This document shows positions 1-21,455 of a DNA stretch of 64,000 nucleotides, one piece after another (the stretch's first letter is position 1; each line of letters starts with the position of its first letter). A program made the position numbers and the translations under genes. The stretch lies in contig NC_057924.1 of the NCBI RefSeq assembly GCF_018873765.1, forward strand, positions 16,269,001-16,333,000, in the 5' to 3' direction. Source of the DNA: Telopea speciosissima. Lineage: Eukaryota > Streptophyta > Magnoliopsida > Proteales > Proteaceae. Under the pieces are notes generated by a model, which made no database searches, was not told where the DNA came from, and saw only the letters and a program-made list of their open reading frames with translations.

Positions 1-3000
1 CTAATGGTTCCTTGGCTAAGGTGGTGATCTAATCTTAATCTTGTCCATATTACACCTTCTCTTTCTTTGTCTTTCGTTCTTTATGTTCCTGATTTTCCTT
101 TTAACCTTTTCTCTGTTAGTCGGTTTATTAAAACCCATAACTGTTTTGTAACCTTTTCTTCTGACTCTTGTGTATTTCAGGATCTTTCGTCGAAGAGGAT
201 GATTGGTAGAGGTCGTGCATCAGGGGGACTTTACATACTTATGGACACTTCATCTATGGCGTGTACCGGTGTGGCGTCACCCCACCAGATTCATTGTCAT
301 TTGGGTCATCCTTCGTTGGAGAGTTTGAAGCTTCTTGATGGTCGTTTTCGGTCAATTTCTAGTTTTAATTGTGAGTCGTGTTAGTTTGGGAAACTCCACT
401 GTGCGAGTTATCCACCTAGAGTCAATAAACGGTCTGACCAACCACTGTCTTTAGTTCATTCAGATGTTTGGGGTCCATGTCCTGTCGTTTCCACTTTGGG
501 TTTTCGTTACTTTGTAACTTTTGTTGATGATTATTCCAGGGTTACCTGGATCTATTTAATAAAAAATCGTTCCGAGTTATTTTCTATATTCTGTGCATTT
601 GTGAATGAAGTGAATAATCAGTTTTCACACTCTTTGCGTGTTCTTCCTAGTGATAATGCTAAGGAATATTTTTCTGCTCCTTTTGCTGAATTTATGACTC
701 AGTGTGGTATTATTCATCAGTCCTCTTGTGCCTCACCCCCCAGCAAAATGGTGTGGCTGAGAGGAAAAATAGACATTTGATGGAGGTTACTTGTTGTCTC
801 TTGTTTGAGATGAAAGTGGCTAAATCCTTTTGGGCAGATGCTGTTTTAACCTCGTGCTATCTTATTAATCGTATGCCTTCTTCGGTTTTACGTGGTGCTA
901 TTCCTTTTTCTTTGTTGTTTCCTTCTGCACCACTGTTTGTTTTGCCACCACGTGTGTTTGGTAGTGTTTGCTTTATTCGTGATCATCGTCTAGGTGTTTC
1001 CAAGTTGGATCCCAAGGCTCTCAAGTGCATGTTTGTTGGTTTCTCTTGCACTCAAAAGGGTTATCGTTGTTATTCTTTTGACTTGCGAAAATATTTTGTT
1101 ACAGTTGATGTATCTTTCTTTGAGTCTACACCGTTTGTTCATTCTTCTAGTACTGTGTTTGACTTGGATGATGATATTCCTGTTACTGTTGTTCGGTCTA
1201 CTGTTCACCATGCTCTGCAGGCTGTCTCATTACCGGCACCTCAACCTAGTGTTTCAACGTCACCAATGGAAAGTATATCCTTGGACCCCTGCTACATCGA
1301 CTTCTACGCCATCTCCTACTTTGCCGGCAGATCCTGTGATAGGTAATGATCCTCCTCCTTTGGAACCTTCTTCTGATCTCAATATTCCTATTGCTCGTCG
1401 TAAGGGGGTTAGGGCCTGTACCAAACACCCCATTTCTAACTTTGTTTCCTATGATGGTTTGTCTTCCACCTTTCATTCTTGTTTACATACTGTTGAGAAC
1501 CATCCTGTTCCTAAGTCTGTCACAGAGGCATTGTCTAGTCCTGGTTGGAGGGCTGCTATGGGTGAGGAATTATCGGCAATGGAGGAAAATCAGACTTGGG
1601 ATCTTGTTCCCTTACCTTTAGGGAAGACTGCTATTGGTTGTCGCTGGGTATATGTGGTAAAGGTGAACCCTGATGGGTCCTTGGCTTGCTTGAAAGCCCG
1701 TCTGGTTGCCAAGGGTTATGCCCAAGTATATGGTGTGGATTACTTGGATACCTTTTCTCCCGGGGCAAAGCTTACTTCTGTTCGTATTTTGATATCTCTT
1801 GCTGCTACTTATCATTGGCCCTTATATCAGCTTGATGTCAAGAATGCATTCTTGCATGGTGATTTGCATGAAGAAGTTTATATGGAGCAACCTCTTGGGT
1901 TTGTTGCTCAGGGGGAGTCTGGCTTGGTGTGTAAATTGAAGAAATCTCTCTATGGGCTGAAACAGTCCCCTAGAGCTTGGTTCGACGGGTTTACTGAAGT
2001 TGTGTTAGAGTTTGGGCTGACACAGTGTGATAGTGATCATTCTGTATTTTTCTGCTGTTCTGAAGGTCGAAAATTGTTTCGTGTGGTTTATGTTGATGAT
2101 ATAGTCATCACAGGAGATGATGTTTCTGGAATTGATGGTTTCAAGGCACACTTACAGTAGAAATTTCAGACCAAGGACTTGGGAAGGCTAAAATATTTTT
2201 TGGGTGTAGAAGTTGCTCAGTCAAAGAAAGGGATCTCGCTCTTATAGCGGAAATATGTTCTTGATCTTCTGTCAGAAACAGGAATGCTAGGTTCTAAACC
2301 TCTAGATACTCCTATGGATCCTAATTTAAAACTTGTTGCAGAGGATGGTGAGATTTTAGGTGATCCAGAAAAGTATCGGAGGCTTGTTGGAAAATTGAAC
2401 TATCTCACAGTGACTAGGCCTGATATAGCTTTTCCGGTTAGTGTGGTGAGTCAGTTTTTGTCTGCTCCTCGGACATCTCATTGGGAGGCTGTTATGCATA
2501 TTTTACGCTATCTTAAAAAGGCTCCTGGACGTGGTCTTCTCTACAGTGATCATGGTCATGGGCGGATAGTAGGTTTTTCAGATGCTGACTGGGCAGGATC
2601 TCTGGTTGATAGACGATCTACTACCGGTTACTGTGTATTTGTTGGTGGAAATTTGGTGTCCTGGAAGAGTAAGAAACAGACAGTTGTTGGCTTGCTGCCC
2701 GCTCCAGTGTAGAGTCCTAATACAGGGCTATGACACATGTTACCTGTGAGTTGATGTGGGTAAAGCAATTAATGACTGAACTTGGCTTTATTGATGGTGC
2801 TCCAATGAAACTGTGGTGTGATAATCAACCTGCTGTCCATATTGCTTCAAATCTGGTGTTTCATGAGAGAACGAAACACATTGAGGTTGACTGTCATTTC
2901 ATTCGAGAAAAGCTACAACAAGGTTTAATTTCTCCTGGCCATGTCCGTACAGGAGAATAACTTGCAGACGTGTTCACAAAGTCATTGGGAAGTGCAAGAG

Positions 3001-3329
3001 TGGATTATATTTGTAACAAGCTGGGCATGATTGACATCTATGCTCCAGCTTGAGGGGGAGTGTTATCGTGATCTTGGTATTAGCGTAGAGAGCTAATACC
3101 GAGAGCACAGTGAGGAGGGTATATTAGTCTATTAGTTATTATCTTGTTTCTTTTATTTATTTTGGTGTTTACTATTTTACCCTTTAAGTGATTACATAAT
3201 GAAGGTTTAGAGGAGAGTAACACATATTGTGGAACTCTCCCAATTCTACAGATTCTCTTCTCCTCTTCTCTTCTTCTCTCTCGGCTTCTCTTCTTCTTCT
3301 TCTTCTTCCTTTTTCTTCATTAGTTTACA
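1..3329 (+). mobile_element. Ty1/copia retrotransposon, 3' part, decayed
   Basis: The window opens inside the pol region of a copia element. In order one can read the pre-integrase region (HLGHPS near 297), the integrase core (DDYSRVTWIYL near 525), the reverse transcriptase (KARLVAKGYAQ near 1694, QLDVKNAFLHGD near 1828, and the YVDD catalytic box near 2090), and the RNase H end (DADWAG near 2580, CDNQPAVHIA near 2818, FHERTKHIE near 2859). The frame is broken repeatedly, by stops near 382 and 2158, a frameshift near 740-780, and a further break near 2710. A polypurine tract (TTGAGGGGGAG) at 3050-3060 is followed by the 3' LTR. The element is therefore dead as a protein source. Gag, protease and the 5' LTR lie outside the window. 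It could be part of the very long first intron of the kinase gene downstream. Confidence 0.93.
3061..3329 (+). repeat. Copia 3' LTR (first of two)
   Basis: This LTR begins TGTTATCGTG directly after the polypurine tract and appears to end with TTTACA just before a second copy of the tract. It contains the usual pyrimidine-rich 3' half. Its right edge is inferred from the start of the repeated polypurine segment at 3330. Confidence 0.75.
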
Positions 3330-3617
3330 CTCCAGCTTGAGGGGGAGTGTTAGAGTTGTTAGAATATCTTGTATAAGGGTAGTTCTGTCATTGTCCTGTT
3401 ATAAGACATGACCAAGTTGTAATTTTCTTGTTATTGTTTTATTTTCCTTTACCTCCCTATGGAGGCCTGTGTAATTTGGAAGAGTTTATTAATGAAGTAA
3501 TATGTGTGTTGAGAATCGCTCAACACACACAACTGATTCTCTCCCAATTCTTCTTCTCTTCTTCCCTTTTCCTTCCTCTTTGCTGTTAACTCTTTAATCT
3601 CTCATTAGAATTGATCC
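3330..3617 (+). repeat. Second polypurine tract plus a different copia LTR
   Basis: The segment CTCCAGCTTGAGGGGGAG, seen at 3043-3060, occurs again at 3330-3347. A second LTR-like sequence starts at 3348 (TGTTAGAG) but differs from the first beyond TGTTA. It ends somewhere near 3617 in a TC-rich stretch; the right edge is uncertain. Two LTRs of related families share one tract type, which suggests nesting, template switching or recombination. Confidence 0.6.
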
Positions 3618-4045
3618 ATTGAAGCTTTAACTCAGTATGGGTGTGGGTGTTGAGAGTAAGCCCAAGATATGTAATCGTCTACCATGTGAGCAATTTGAAG
3701 GTGGTTGATCTAAGATTGAGGGTTGCAGAGTTGGTCATGAGGTGTGTCATTTGCAGACTAGGAGTTTTTGCAGCCGTTCTTTTAGCTTCAGATACGCCGG
3801 TCAGGGAGATATGCTTCAGATGGGATCCAGAGATGGGTGGATCTAGATTTTTTTCCCTGGCGGTACAGGGTTCAAGTTTCAATAATTGAGAATTAAATCA
3901 GTGAATTTGCCGATTTGGGTCGGAATTGACTACTAACTTAAAAAATTTCATCCATAAAAACCATAGAAATTTCTTAGGGTTATTTCAATATTTTTTCCAT
4001 TCCTCGTGTTGCAGATGCGATGCAGTAAGGGGTAGGGGCGGTAGG
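3618..4045. other. No gene seen
   Basis: There is no recognisable gene in this stretch. The short open frames have no family features. Confidence 0.5.
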
Positions 4046-4053
4046 GTTGCAGG

Positions 4054-4827
4054 CAAGGTTCTAAAACTCGGGTCTCGGTGGCATCTCGGCTCAGCCAGAA
4101 ACCGAGACGAGTCCAGATCTCGGCGAGTTGCAGCATTCTTTTTTTTTTTTTAACTCGGACCCCCAACTCGGTGGGTTTTACACATATTTTGGGTCTAAAA
4201 CTTGGTATTTAGCCTATTTCAGGCCATTTAAACACAATGGCATGCCCAGATTTCCCAAAAAACAAGTCCAAATATAAGTTTCACTTTGGACCATAGGTTG
4301 TTAGGCAATGAGTTGTACTAAAACAATCTACTCTATCAAGGATTACACAAATTTTGTTGAAAAAAATAGATTTGGGGAAAACTAGAAAATACCTTTGAAA
4401 ATTCTTGAAATAGGTGATGATTCTTGGACTGTTGGAGTTGAATATTCAATTTAACACTTGAATCTCACTTGAAACCATGCAATCCACCCAAGATTTGAAG
4501 GAAAGAGGAAGAAAATGGAGCAAAATGGGCTGTTTTCCCTTTCTTTAGAGCTATGGACAGAACTCAGCGAGATTTTCGAGTTCTGTCCATGTAGCTTAAT
4601 TTATAAAATGGGTTAGATGGGTGAAATGGGGAGAAAATGGGTCAAAACCCATATCCAGACCCGATACCGAGATCTCGCTGAGAAATTGCATTTTTATAAT
4701 GCAAAAAATCAGGAAAAAAACTTCAAAATTGGTCTCATTTGGCTGGATCGAGACGATACCGAGATCTCGCCGAGAAAGTGTATTTTTATAATGCGTATGG
4801 CATCTCGACTTGAGTTCTCAAACCATG
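4054..4827. mobile_element. hAT-like non-autonomous element, TCTCGG interior
   Basis: The left end is CAAGGTTCTAAAACTC and the right end reads GAGTTCTCAAACCATG, so both ends begin CAWGGTT when read inward. An exact 8-bp duplication, GTTGCAGG, flanks it at 4046-4053 and 4828-4835. The interior repeats the words TCTCGG, CGAGAT and ACCGAGA on both strands. No coding capacity is seen. An 8-bp target duplication is characteristic of hAT transposition. Confidence 0.8.
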
Positions 4828-4835
4828 GTTGCAGG

Positions 4836-5461
4836 AAGAAGAAGAAGAAGAAGGAAAAGAAGGAGAAGCAGGAGGAGGATGAGGAGGAGGGGGTAAAAGG
4901 GTCACTTCACTACCTTTAAAGGGTAGTTTGGGTATTTAGGATTTTTCTAACCCATGACGTCATCACTAAACTGTAACTGACTAAAGGATAGGACCTACTT
5001 GAAAGAAATCGTAAAATGCAGGAGGTGTTCAAGTAAGTTTTTGAAAAATGAAAACGGGCAATTGTCTAGGGGGTGTACAAGTAATTTTCCCTTTACTATA
5101 TTAAGATTTATAGAATTTTTAGATTTGAAAAAAATCCCAACATTAGAAAGTTGAAAATTTCACCTACTGCTGAAAATCATGTTTTTGTTCTTGAACTGGG
5201 GGTTTTAGAAATCTGAAAATTTCACCTACTGCTGGAAATCAAGTTTTTGTTCTTGAACTAGGGGTTTGACTTTTTATCCTTTTGGAATTTGTTTTTTAAC
5301 AATTTTTATTGGATTCAAATAGGGGGCATTTGCTTATTTATGAGTAATATTTTAAGTAAATGAAATAACAAATATATAAACATTTAGTTACAATAACATT
5401 ATGGCGACAACCGCCTAGACCCTACAAAATCCGCCTGGACACCTAGGTGGTGCCCTGACAA
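4836..5461. repeat. Repeat fragment shared with the element at 28233
   Basis: Bases from about 5095 to 5370 match about 28425-28650: the run beginning TATTAAGATTTATAGAATTT, the TTTTGTTCTTGAACTGGGG segment, and the ATTGGATTCAAATAG segment. A local duplication of about 70 bp (GAAAATTTCACCTACTGCTG) is present at about 5153 and 5215. A palindromic GGCG/CGCC remnant ending TGACAATTATG closes the stretch near 5465, with no matching duplication found. Confidence 0.6.
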
Positions 5462-5806
5462 TTATGGGCAGGTCGCATGAACTGCCTCCTCAATTGCTAT
5501 CCTCGCCTTCTCATTTTCTACCTTCCCCCTCTGCCCTCCCCTCATGCTTTTAGCTATGGCCCTAGCAATCTCCACAGGTACCATGGTGCATGCCATCACA
5601 TCTGTGGCATTCCCAGCCAAATATGATTTCAGTCTTGTGGCCCCACCTGACATAATCCTCTTGTGACAGTAGTTACATTGTATTTTTCTTTTGTCACCAC
5701 CAATGGGAGTACCATGCAGCCATGCTATATCTCCCCTATCACCTCCCCTACCTCCTCTCCTACCTTTTCCCCTATCGTCTTCCCCGTCGCCTTCCCTGTC
5801 AACCAT
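5462..5806 (-). pseudogene. hAT transposase relic, BED zinc finger part
   Basis: The minus-strand frame carries WLHGTPIGG, then IQCNYCHKRIMSGGATRLK, then a segment ending ACTMVPVEI. This is the order of the BED-type zinc finger at the start of plant hAT transposases (CxxC, a GG-TRLK stretch, then a downstream Cys). The usual His after TRLK is a Tyr (LKSYLAG), so the finger is probably broken. The upstream part is low-complexity (GKGRRGGRGG). No dimerisation domain or remaining transposase follows, so this is a fragment. It is the only trace of a hAT protein in a window full of hAT-like target duplications. Confidence 0.65.
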
Positions 5807-6536
5807 TATCTCACCTCCTTACCATTGCATAAAGGAAAAAGAAGCCATTATTAACTGAGTAGTGTCAAACTGAGACCATTAAAACAACTATGTAGGTACT
5901 TATTATTTTTCCCCAAACCCTCATATTTTTGTCATAATTAAAAATAATTTTCAGAATTTTCTTTCAATAAAATATTGGCCTAATACAAGGAAACTAAATA
6001 TGGTACAGAATTTGAAGCCTCATATGCGCTTAAAATGCTGTACCATAAATTTCCTTTATTTTTTCTAAACAAAATAGAATATTTTTCTCTATTTTTTAAT
6101 TAAAATTTTTTTTTTATAATTTTGGAAATTAAACTTAATAATTTGTTGGAATCGGCCAACGGTTATTAACATATATATAATTGAGCCCCATCCAATCTAC
6201 GCCCATACAACAAATATTTGTCATATTTTTTTTCAAAAAATAGTTTTTGGGAAAAGGAAGTTTACCTGAAATGGTTGATTGTAGCTAAATCTTCCCTAGT
6301 AAGCAGCAATTGATCTCTTTGTAATATGGAGTGGGGATGTGGCAATTGATCTTCCCAAAAAATAGTTTTTGGGAAAAGGAAGTTTACCTGAATGTGGAAA
6401 CCCCCAGCATTGTATTCCAGTAGTATGGAGTGGGCATGTGGCAAAAAAAGCAAGGTTCTAGCAATTTTCCCCTCCTCCGGGTCGAAACCAACGAAACAGT
6501 CGAGCTTCTGTTGAACTTTCGAAGTGAACTTGTGAG
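5807..6536. other. AT-rich intergenic DNA with a short duplication
   Basis: No gene is seen. A segment including TTTTTGGGAAAAGGAAG is present twice, at about 6236 and 6358 (offset near 122 bp), with TATGGAGTGGG following in both copies. This looks like a local tandem duplication. Confidence 0.45.
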
Positions 6537-7037
6537 CATAGTTCAAGATCTCGTCTCGTCTCGTCTCGTCTTGTCTCGCCATTTCGGGTAGGTTGAGATT
6601 TCTAAAATATCCGAAATTTACCGCAATTTTGCCAAAATATGGTATTTTTTCTGCCATATTTCGGCAGTCTATCTCGGTGGGTTTTTGGCCATATTAAGGC
6701 CTAATACTTCATGTACACCCTTATTTAAGCTCAATAAACACATTTAAACCTTCATATTACAAAAAAGTGAACTCAAAGTGGTGTTTTGGGTTTGCATCCT
6801 TGATTGACAGTATACGGTTGGACCCAGATGTATAAATAGTTAAATACACATTGTTCAACGAAATATACCAAAATTTCATGAAATTTCGACGAAATATACT
6901 AAAACATACCGAAATTTACTGAAAATATTCCGAAATTTGGACATTTTTCATTTCAGAAGCCCATCTCGTCTCGGTAGTGTCGAAATTACCAAAATATACC
7001 GAAATTTCAGCGATATATCATGAAATTTTGAACCATG
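6537..7037. mobile_element. hAT-like non-autonomous element, CGAAAT interior
   Basis: The left end is CATAGTTCAAGATCTCG and the right end is TTTTGAACCATG. The flanks CTTGTGAG (6529-6536) and CTTGCGAG (7038-7045) match in 7 of 8 bases. The interior has a TCTCG pentamer run near 6552-6580 and many copies of CCGAAATTT or its complement. The following sequence up to about 7201 ends TTTCGAACTATG and looks like the right end of a further related element whose left end was not found. Confidence 0.7.
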
Positions 7038-7226
7038 CTTGCGAGACGTTGCCTTTTTATATAAGGCTTTGTATCGTTTTGGCGAGATGGTACAAGCAGT
7101 ACCGAAATCTCGGTCGAGACTAAGCATGTCCTATATTTCGTATGTAGTTTTGTTTCGAGCAGGTCAAAACCACCAAAATTTCGTCGAGTTTTCGAACTAT
7201 GGGTGAGATGATCCAGAGAATCTAAG

Positions 7227-7654
7227 GCCCCATTTGGTAATGTTCTGTTCTGCAGGATTGATTCTGAGCAAGAGATTTGTGATTCCGTGTCGGAGGAGTG
7301 ATTCTGCAAGGTAGAATGGCGTTTGGTAACATGGAAGTATTTCTGCATTTCTCCACCTCCACCTCTCTCTCTCTCTCTCTCTCTCTCTATAATGTCTCTC
7401 GTTCCATCTGTTTCTTGGCCGTGCTCGTTCACAGTTTCTCTTACAGACAAAAATCAACACAAGCAGAACGACAAGCAAAGCAAGAGAGAAGAAGTAAAAC
7501 CAAATCCGCAGTTGGCTGAGATTTGAGTTCCCAACGATTTCTTTGATTTGAATGTAGGGTTTTCCGGATGCGAGCAGAAATGATTTGAGTTCCATTGTTG
7601 AACTCAGATGCGGAATCTGCAAAAGAAAAATAATTAGAAAGCGGGAACCAAACA
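7227..7654. mobile_element. Possible PIF/Harbinger-like MITE
   Basis: The left end reads GGCCCCATTTGGTAATG and the right end, read inward, GTCTTGTTTGGTTCC, so the ends are loosely inverted. Flanks are TAA and TTA rather than identical. The interior holds a (CT)n run at about 7363-7388, which produces several spurious open frames. Confidence 0.35.
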
Positions 7655-7762
7655 AGACTTATGGACTTAACAGAAGTTTATTATTCATATATCCCTCAAG
7701 AAATCAAATATTAGAGGCCACCTTAAGCAGCAAAACCCTAATTCTTCAATCCTAGAAGACCT

Positions 7763-8131
7763 TCACGGAATAGCTAGCCACAGAAATGAAAGACAGAGAT
7801 GAGGGAGAGGTGTGGTGACTATACGTTTGATCTCATGGATAGGCGTCTGGGCATCTTCGATTTCGGGGACGAATGTTGGTGAAATAGGACCAGGGTCCCT
7901 CAGGATGGTAGTGGCGTAACTGAAAACCCACATGCAAGCCATGGCCATGAAAATGAAGGCGTTCATGAGACCAGGAGACGTCTTGAGACCTAGCCAAGAC
8001 CTAGCCAATCGTCGATGAAGATGAAGATAATGGTGTATTACCGGTAGCAGATGGCCAAGAGAACTACGAGGACTGGAAGAGAGATGCTGCAGATCCGCCT
8101 CATCAGGGCTCCGAAACTTATTGGACCACAC
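7763..8131 (-). pseudogene. DHHC-type protein S-acyltransferase, first-exon relic
   Basis: The minus strand encodes LGLKTSPGLMNAFIF, then a membrane-like stretch, then YATTILRDPGP and EDAQTPIHEIKR. This is the segment between transmembrane helix 2 and the start of the DHHC cysteine-rich domain in plant S-acyltransferases (PAT13/PAT16 type: TSPG-N, DPG, PDVED-HEIKR). The preceding helix (SLPVLVVLLAI, then FIFIDDWLGL) is readable only in another frame with an internal stop, so there is a frame break near 8000-8045. The DHHC core itself is absent. It is an isolated broken fragment, probably moved here by duplication or a transposon. The family assignment is from remembered motifs. Confidence 0.65.
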
Positions 8132-9756
8132 AATTAGATTTTATGCTTGAGGCAGGCATGCTTGTGAACCAAGGAAGAAGTAAGGGAGCCAACCAAGGGG
8201 AGGGTTACCACTTATCACTGAGGAAGAGAGAGATGGAGGACATGGGTAGTCTTTTAAGGTCTGAGGAGGGACATAGAGAGCGGTGATCTATCGTGGTTGT
8301 CCGAGCCACCAATGTCTATCATGACGGTGTCTTAGAGAAGAAGAAAGTGCAGAGGAGGGCTCTGATGCAGATCCAAGGGCCTACATCCGCAAGAAGAAGC
8401 AGCAGCTCTAGGAGTAGGGCCAAGTGTTTGGAGCCTTAGTTTATTTTTGCATTAGTGGTTTCCATAATTTAATTTCTATACTTAGTCTATTTTGTAAACT
8501 TAAATTGAACCGGTTCAAACCATAGTCCAATTTAAGTGATTTTTAATCTCTTGTTGTTTAGGGAATATTCTTTTATTTTAAGTTGTTTTCTTAGTCCCGA
8601 CACCCCTCCACGATTTCTATAGAGGGAGTGACTTGTATTAGGAGTCAGCCTAGTGATCAAACTCCTAGTTTGAATAGGATTTAGGCCATTGGCCATATTA
8701 TAAATAAAGTAGTCCGTGGGAGGCTCCCCCACAATTCAGAATTTAAAAAAACAAACTTTTTCTTGCTGCTGCTGCCCTGCTCTGTTGAGTGTTGCCTTGT
8801 GAGTCATATCAAGGTGAAGGGACTGGTGGATCTCCAATTGACTCTTTCCGTCTTGTAGACCGGGAGGACCTGCTACTTGTCTTCAAGTTGCTGCCATTGA
8901 AGACCTGCAACTCCAAGTAAGTGATTAATATTATCAACCATCCCCCTTCTCCTAATCCTCTAAACCCAGCCCCATCGATCCCCATTGCCAATACTTCATC
9001 CTTACTACCTCCCTCATCCACCATTAAAACTATCAATCCATTAAAACCCTAAACCTTCACATTCTGTCCAGCATTATTCCACCATCAGAATTCAACCATA
9101 TTTGAACTACAGTACCCTCTCAACCTTCCCTACACTCGATCCAAGCCTTTTCCCCTTTCCCCCATTAAAACCCTAATTTCCCTCATCTCCATTAAATTCC
9201 CAAAACCCTAAAAATCCACCTAGACAATTCCAGCCACAAAAACCCTCCATACTTTGGCCGAGTGTTCATCTCCATCCTAGGAGAACTCGATCCAAAGCCC
9301 CCACCTTAATTCCCACTATAAACCCTAGAATCCCTCACTTCCCTCTTTTCAAAAACCCAAAACCCTAACCCTAGTTGCTGCCCAAATCCATCTAACCTAC
9401 TTCTACTCATCCAAAACCCGTAAAATCTAGTTCATTATACTCCCCTACACTTGCCTAGCCGTACCATATAAGACACATTCCCATCATCTTAATCCTAACC
9501 CAAAAATTGACCTAAAACCTCAATTTTGCCCCCATCGAACCAGCACCTTAACAGATCCTGGTTGTTTGGCTCCTAGTAGGTCTCCTACCTATCTAGGACT
9601 ACATTAGGCTCACATGCAAAAGTGTGCAGCTCGGGCTTAATTAGATTTGGAGTGTTTCTCCCCCCCCAAAAAAAACTTCATTTTTATCTTAGACCATTTT
9701 TTGGACCAATTTGTTCTATGGGAACCAAAAATCAACCCAGAATTGCCAAACGCAAT
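8132..9756. other. Intergenic; possible LTR fragment and AAACCCTA-rich DNA
   Basis: There is no intact gene. The stretch at about 8430-8920 has a TATA-like TTATAAATAAAG at about 8698 and the look of a retroelement LTR, but no partner was found. Between about 9040 and 9375 the motif AAACCCTA occurs about five times in pyrimidine-poor, C-rich sequence, resembling plant telobox-like repeats without forming a tandem array. Confidence 0.35.
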
Positions 9757-9884
9757 CATCGTTGTCAAGGCGACGCCTTGGCCGACTTGAGTGCCTTGGA
9801 CGCCTTGATCGCCTAATTGGTGCCAACTTGATTTTGGACCCTCTCCAGCGCCTTGGGTCTCGCCTAGACGCCGTGACAATTATT
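9757..9884. mobile_element. hAT-like palindromic MITE, GGCG/CGCC type
   Basis: It starts CATCGTTGTCAAGGCG and ends CGTGACAATTATT, a mutated inverse of the start. Flanks AACGCAAT (9749-9756) and TACGCAAT (9885-9892) match in 7 of 8. The 128-bp interior alternates CGCCTTG, GGCGACG and CGCCTAG words, so it can fold back on itself. Confidence 0.72.
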
Positions 9885-10993
9885 TACGCAATTCCACTCC
9901 CAAGTATTCCTCTAGAACAAAAAATCATCAGACAAAAGAACATTACCAAACAAGGCCTTAATTTCTTGTAATGATTGGGAGAGCATATGAAATCTTATTC
10001 TGTGCGCATTGGATTGATATACTCCAACGTGCGAAATATTATATTTTCTTGAAGGATTAGACTAGTTGGGGAAAATTTTGAGGCCCTGATGATGGTTGGA
10101 GGCGATTTATCAAGTGGCTTATCACCATGATTCTTGGTGATTACTCTAATCTGGTCACATCATCAAGTTGGTTGGAAGTTCATTCATTATCTTCTCTTTA
10201 AAAGATGAAATAACTAGGGATTCTCTTTGAAATGCAGAATTCTGATCCTCTTTTTTTGTGTGGGGAGGGGGGGGGGGTTACTTTGCCACCTTTTTGGTTG
10301 ATATAACAATTTACTAGATGAGAGACAGGAATAATGTATTATGAGGACAATCATCCTAAGGGGACCAAAAAGAACAACGTGCAAAAACTACAAGGCTCGA
10401 GATTTTTCCTCTTATTTTATATGAACATCTGGCAGACCTGATTATCTGTGGGTTCTCATTGTTGGTCTTTTGAGAGCGACTCTATATGGCTGGAAGAAAC
10501 AATGAGGCATTTGAATTTTGAACCATGCCGATCCTGCCTACAAGGTGGATTACGTGACAAAGCAAAAGATAATAATGTAGGGCTGAGATTGGAAGGGATT
10601 GGACTGTTTTTTTTGTGTGTATAGGTTCCAGTCTGTTGTAGAAGTCTTTTTGACCCTTGTAAAGTTTTGAGGGCTTATCTCTGGTTTTTTACTTTTATCT
10701 TTGATAAAGCTATTGCTTTTTACAAAAAAAAAATAATTATATTTGAATGTTTTTCTGCTTGAAGAAGGAAACTTCAAGCTAACTTGTGTCTACTTCCCAT
10801 TTCTGTTGGATGTGTTTTATACTCTTTAACGCAGCATCTAAACTCCCAAGAAACAATTTTATTTCTCGGTTATTGTAAAGATCATTCCATCAAATTATTC
10901 ATTTTGTTTTGTCTTAAAAAAAAAATAAAAAGAGCAATACATTGTTTGTTTTGTAGGTATAATTTATCATGTAATTATGTTGTGATTATGCAG
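9885..10993. other. Upstream flank or intron of the kinase gene; nothing recognised
   Basis: No kinase exon was found here although the N-lobe should precede 10994. The open frames at 10550-10777 and 10784-11164 have no family features outside the kinase exon. A G-run lies at about 10262-10278. Confidence 0.4.

Positions 10994-21455
<10,462 letters not shown>

Noticed and set aside
5397..5465. Small GGCG palindrome as a complete MITE
   Set aside because: Its flanks (TACAATAA and GGCAGGTC) do not match, so it is kept as a remnant only.
7038..7201. Separate hAT-like element ending TTTCGAACTATG
   Set aside because: The right end resembles the family but no left end with GGTGAGAT was found, so borders cannot be supported.
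7298..7526. Open frames with Ser/Leu repeats
   Set aside because: They are produced by a (CT)n microsatellite.
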